Assembly (NCBI GenBank): GCA_013365325.1 | Contig: JABVXV010000094.1 | Coordinates: 1-64,000, forward strand | DNA length: 64,000 nt | Source: Dipetalonema caudispina | Taxonomy: Eukaryota > Nematoda > Chromadorea > Rhabditida > Onchocercidae | Reading direction: 5' to 3' | The notes under the pieces: model-generated | The model's database searches: none | Seen by the model: only the letters and a program-made list of their open reading frames with translations | What the model was told of the DNA's origin: nothing | Translations under genes and position numbers: made by a program | Shown here: positions 59,501 to 64,000 of the stretch, one piece after another | How positions within the stretch are numbered: the first letter of the stretch is position 1 | Layout: the number at the start of each line of letters is the position of its first letter

Positions 59501-62500
59501 TTCATATCATATGTTTTCATTAAGTTAATGCACTATACAATTCTGTGTTAAGTCATAATTTGTAATTAACTATTGATCGTTCAAACTGAATAATTCCAAA
59601 GCTACTAGTGCAAAATGGCTTTTTAAAAATTCTTTGTCCAACACCTATAGTTAATTAACTTGCTTCAAGCTACCTTATGACCCTATTATTTCAGTAGACT
59701 TTAAGTTCTATAATTACTAATTTATGGATTACTGAGATCTTTGTTTTTAGTGGAGAAAGTTGTAGAAGCATCAAATCATAAAGAGGATTCAAAAAATATC
59801 ATTACGGTTGATGACATTCAGATTTCAAACCACGTTTCTTCGAATATGGTATGTTTTTACTAACCTGCAAAGGAACGGTAATTCATATGCTAGTTTTACA
59901 GCATCTGTCTTAAACGAAAATTTCTTTAGGAATCAGTAACTTCGCAAGTCAATGCTATGTGCGATTTATCGATGAAATCTGTCCACAGTACTGATGAAGT
60001 TGCACATTTTGCCGATGATATCGCTCATGAACTCTCTTCGCAACTTGATCGTCAACATATAGTTAGTTTATAAAGATTTAGATCAAATAGTGTATTTGAA
60101 GGAAAGTAATAGAAAGTAATGGTGACAAAAGTCTCGGATTTGATGCAATTCTGTAGTTATCATTTACCACGTGGAGCTTGCTAAAATATTTGGTATTAGA
60201 GAACTTTTTGCACATGAAAATCTTGTTTATTTGAATATTAACACTAACCATTTATGTGACTGTTTTTTAGTCCAATGAGTTTCTTCCATTGGTTCGCAAG
60301 ACAACACTTGAATCACCTGCTGCTCTGCCAAAGAAGAAAATTCGTTTATTTAGTCCAAAAGTCATTCTTCCGCCGAAAACAAGCACGTTACTATTTGGAT
60401 CACCAAGAGTCAGAGCTGTGAAGGTTGCTTCGAGCCTTGTTATTTGTTTGATTTTCTTTTTCTTTCGATTCAGAAACAAACTGTTGATTATAAGAAAATT
60501 AAAGAACTACTGTTTTGTAAACACTTTATAGGAATATCATATCTTCAGGACAAAGTAGATCCGGCAAATACTTCTGAAAATACATCGAGCATTGATAAAT
60601 CTACTGATAAGGTTATCACAATTTTTGTGAAATTATAGTTAAATCGAATCTTGGATGTGCTTCATTTTATTATTCGAAAGTGGTACCACATATGAATGTA
60701 TAGAATATGCTGAAGTTTTTAAGATTTATTGCTGATTTATTATTCAGTACGTTTTATTTAAGGTTTTAACTGAAATTAAACATCGACTACGTCGTAGCTT
60801 AAATCACTCGGGAGTATTCACTTTATCGGAAATTTCCGCTGCTGGTGCTGATAATATCGATATGTTATATGATATCCCCATGCCAGAACCATTATTTCAT
60901 CCGGATGAACTCAGCATTCAAGGTGAATCCTCATGCAGAAAATTGAGTCTTTAATTAGAGTGATACAGTTTTCAGAGAAAAATTTGCCAGTTAGTGGAAG
61001 CTAACATTTCATTTCAAAATGAACTGCAAATTAAGAAACATATTTGCTAAATAATCATACATAATTCAGTGTATGTAACGAAATGGCGGCAGGTACGTTA
61101 GCCTAATGCTGTTCAATATGACTTGTTGAAATTTAGTTTCAACAGCGGAATTTTCCAATAACGAAATGCATACAGCTGCTGAGCAGTCCTACGTTGAGTC
61201 GTCATCACTGTCTTCGCGTCGCTCTGAAATTGTTACAGCAGCTTTGGGGAATGAGTCAAGCTTTCTAACAAGTCGTGTTGATACTGTGGGATTCAATATC
61301 AATTTTCGGACAATACCGTGTTTACGAATTAAGTCAAATGAACAACCTCAAATTGTGGAACTCAAGCAGTTGGCAACCACAAATTTGCGCAAACGTATCG
61401 CCGAAGTTGTCGATAGGTTTTACTTTTTTTTGCCTTTTGTGATTTCTATTTCTTCTAATGATGGTTTCTTTGTTAAGTCCGTTCTAACATTATACGAAAA
61501 TTTTGATTCCTGAAAGTTTCGATGAGCAAAACGGTTATTTTTTGTTCTTTTTCTACATAAGGAAAGACGGATGGATTCAAGTGATTGAAACATGAAGTGA
61601 AATAAGAAATAACTGACTGAAAACCTAGTCCTATTTTAAAAGATTTAAAATTTATTCAACTTCGAACCATGACGCTCTTGTTTCAGATGTAAAGGTCTCA
61701 TTAGCACACAGCTTCCAGATTGCTGCAACCGAAAAATTGCCGAATGTATTAGAACGTTAAATCCTAGAAAAGTTTGTCATATTCATTGTTGTCGTACAAT
61801 TTTAAGCCTTAAACAAATATATTTAAGGTATTGAAGATCTCTTGATGAAAAAATGTTTTAGATAATGTATTTGGCCAATTTCTTTTTTGAGTTTCCTATC
61901 CTTTATTTTGATTCACTTTATTCATCAAGATGTTATCCCTGAAATTACCTGTAAATCTTGTTTAAATTCAGCTATCAAAAAAAGAAGCTAGCTGGTTTGA
62001 TGTATGTTACCTGATGGCGCAACGTGAGTGGTTCGTATTAAGAGCTGAACTGGCCAAACTGACGAGTGAAAAGTTAGATGTAAGTCCACGTTAATGGCTA
62101 ACACTGTATTTCGTTTAAGTGTAAGGAGTATACTGACTTACTTTGTTATTAAGCAAATGTTGGTTGGACTTAAGAATACAGTGACATATAACATACATTT
62201 TTTGAAATTTTGATGAGCATTTTTTGTCATCTGCTTCAAATCTTATTCGTGACAACTGTTTGACTTGCTAATTCCTTTGGGTACCAAATTTTCATTGCTG
62301 TTTCCTGTTTTGATTACTCTCCTCAGTGAATTTAAAAAAAAAAAAAGAAAATTTCACCCTAATGGATATGCGGAACGGCATATTTAATTGCCAAATTAGA
62401 TCTAATGTTTTGACATATATTATTTTTTATCAAGTGATGATCTGCATTATTGATTGTAGCAGGTAGTGGAACAGTGCAATGTCAGTGAAGCATACGGATT

Positions 62501-63447
62501 TCTTTACAAAAATCATTATAAGTAAAGCTATGGAAATTGAGAATTCAGAGGAATGAAATTAGTATAGTACTAGGGAAGAAGCCAAATGAACTGTTTCAAT
62601 ATTTCTTTAATTTTCTTGCTTATTCATTTGAAAATGAATCACTCTACAATTACAGGAACTGCTGCTCGAGACGAAAGCTGAATCTGACCAAAAAAAGCGG
62701 TTAGCGCAATCCGTGAGGGATTGTCAACAAAGTCGTGACGGTAAGGGTTATAAATACTTGGTTTACAGTATACGTTGTGCTTTTCCAAATTGTTCATATT
62801 CTGTTATATTTTAAAAATAAGTTTTATTTCAACGCACAATATGTGTAATTTTCTACAGAAGTAATGCAGCGTTTTGCTCAACTGAAATCGCTCGATGAAG
62901 CTGCAGATAGTGAAGTGCAAAATGAAATGAAACTTGATGAGTTGAGGCGTGCAAAACGAGTTGGACATTTAGAAATTGCACAAAAGGAACTGGAACTTAC
63001 GAAGAAACAGGGATTGGTAAGTTTAAGATATTATAAAAGTAAAGTGGGTCAAGATTTTCTTCCGCTTTTTGAAAAGTTGCGTTAAACAATATTTTTGCTG
63101 CAAGAGGTATCTTTGGTATTTTACTAGCAGCGAACTTCTGCGTTTTTCTTTTTTCTTCAGTTCCTTCTAACTACTTGAGTGTTTTGTGTTTTTCTATTTT
63201 AGTGATATTTTGTTACATGTGATTACGTGCTTTAAATATTTTGCAGAGACTTGCGATATTTTCTTACTTTTTGTTTCAGCGACTAGAACTTCTGTTAAAC
63301 GAATATGATAAAACGAAGTCTGCAATGGAAGCACAGGTGGCAAAAAAAGCTGCACAAAAAGCAAAATTTTTACGAAAATATGACGAAGATGTGCTTGGAT
63401 ATCGAGAATTATTAGCTGAAGAAGAACAGAAAGATTGGATTTTATGA
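56514..63447 (+). CDS. knl-1: KNL-1-like kinetochore scaffold with PP1-docking motifs
   Basis: Probable outer-kinetochore scaffold of the KMN network that recruits PP1 and Bub proteins. Exons: 56514-56546, 56745-56851, 57206-57264, 57569-57605, 57730-57785, 57929-58048, 58208-58290, 58658-58792, 58989-59168, 59300-59420, 59751-59848, 59930-60061, 60271-60423, 60474-60611, 60763-60922, 61137-61416, 61687-61771, 61972-62079, 62656-62740, 62859-63016, 63280-63447; about 831 residues. Evidence: SILK (11-14, in RRSSILKPQQPP) and RVSF (37-40, in VKRRVSFHTVRTVQEFD), the two PP1-docking motifs that open KNL1/Spc105 proteins in this order; a MELT-like MDIS (270-273); a long low-complexity Ser/Thr-rich middle; and a C-terminal part starting WFDVCYLMAQREWFVLRAEL, followed by a coiled coil (about 690-825). 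Exon 7 may start at 58202 and exon 10 may end at 59417. No RWD pair is visible before the stop. Another PP1-binding protein is a weaker alternative. Confidence 0.75.
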
Positions 63448-64000
63448 GATTCATCGTTCATATTTAGTTATTCATCATGATCTCAGCATGTTTTTTTATC
63501 TGTTGTATTTATTATTTATCTTGATTTTCTGGTCATCTATTTATCCCTATTACTATTGACAATCCTCCAGGCATGGCCGTATTTGGAGTTACAATTGTAT
63601 GTTCAGAAGTAGTTATACATTTAAGATTGTCGGGGAATGTAAAGTGTGCAAAATTAATGCAAGTGGAAAACATTGAGATGAAAATATTAGTGGTCCACGT
63701 TCTTAGATGTACTTCATCATCGATGAAGGCATAAAGATGAAATGTTATGTGAATTAGAGTTACTCTCAAAAGATTATTGTATTAAATGCAGAGAAGTAGT
63801 TTAATCAGGCATTAAATTTTTACTACTTTCTTTTCCAAATATCATGCATCAAGTGCTTGCATATATAACGTTCTTTTCTCAGCTGTATAAACTATATAGG
63901 AGGAAAATATACAATATCATGAATTTAATATAGATAAAAATTTGCCAGAATCTTCATCAAAAAGTGAACTGTGATTTAAGGTGCATTTCACAGTGAGCGA
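63448..64000. other. 3' flank of the KNL-1-like gene, no gene seen
   Basis: AT-rich sequence to the right edge of the window. A minus-strand open frame at 63533-63769 lacks coding character and splice support. No downstream exon that would extend the KNL-1-like protein was found. Confidence 0.45.

Overview
The window is nuclear DNA of a nematode, most likely a filarial or related spirurid roundworm. The reasons are strongly AT-rich intergenic DNA and introns, introns of about 80-950 bases (one of 4.3 kb) with short pyrimidine-rich TTTCAG or TTTTAG acceptors and GTAAGT-type donors, acceptor-like sites just upstream of some start codons (as expected for spliced-leader trans-splicing), and conserved animal proteins broken into many small exons. 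All gene models were made by hand: I translated the exons, checked that reading-frame phase was kept across each splice junction, and compared the peptides with family members I know. No database search was run.

Layout. At the left edge is the 3' part of a PP1 regulator of the SDS22 type (164-1964, +), then a complete secreted M28 carboxypeptidase of the CPQ/PGCP type (3954-8378, +) and an unidentified minus-strand gene that I can only partly assemble (8971-9699). NDUFB3 of mitochondrial complex I (11664-12438, -) and the dolichol-synthesis subunit NUS1 (12911-14469, +) are divergent and share a very short promoter region. Next is a complete 23-exon class IA PI3-kinase catalytic subunit, the age-1 orthologue (15207-22319, -), followed by the F-actin capping protein beta subunit (24773-26650, +) and a secreted PAN/Apple-like protein with a long Ser/Thr-rich middle (28135-32703, +).

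From 32.7 to 40.4 kb the DNA is gene-poor and carries microsatellites and small duplications. It leads into the acetyl-CoA transporter SLC33A1/AT-1 (41981-50721, +), which has possible alternative first exons upstream. Its 4.3 kb intron holds an antisense gene for a small secreted protein resembling dynein light chain. After it come an unidentified 127-residue protein (52251-53167, +), ribosomal protein L26 (53891-55002, -) and a 21-exon kinetochore-scaffold candidate like KNL-1 (56514-63447, +), recognised by adjacent SILK and RVSF PP1-docking motifs and a MELT-like motif.

Most genes are conserved housekeeping or signalling genes with no operon-like arrangement. The less ordinary items are the nested secreted gene, the PAN protein, the KNL-1 candidate, the alternative first exons and the unidentified minus-strand gene. 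I saw no transposon, CRISPR array, rRNA or convincing tRNA, and no bacterial-type gene block.
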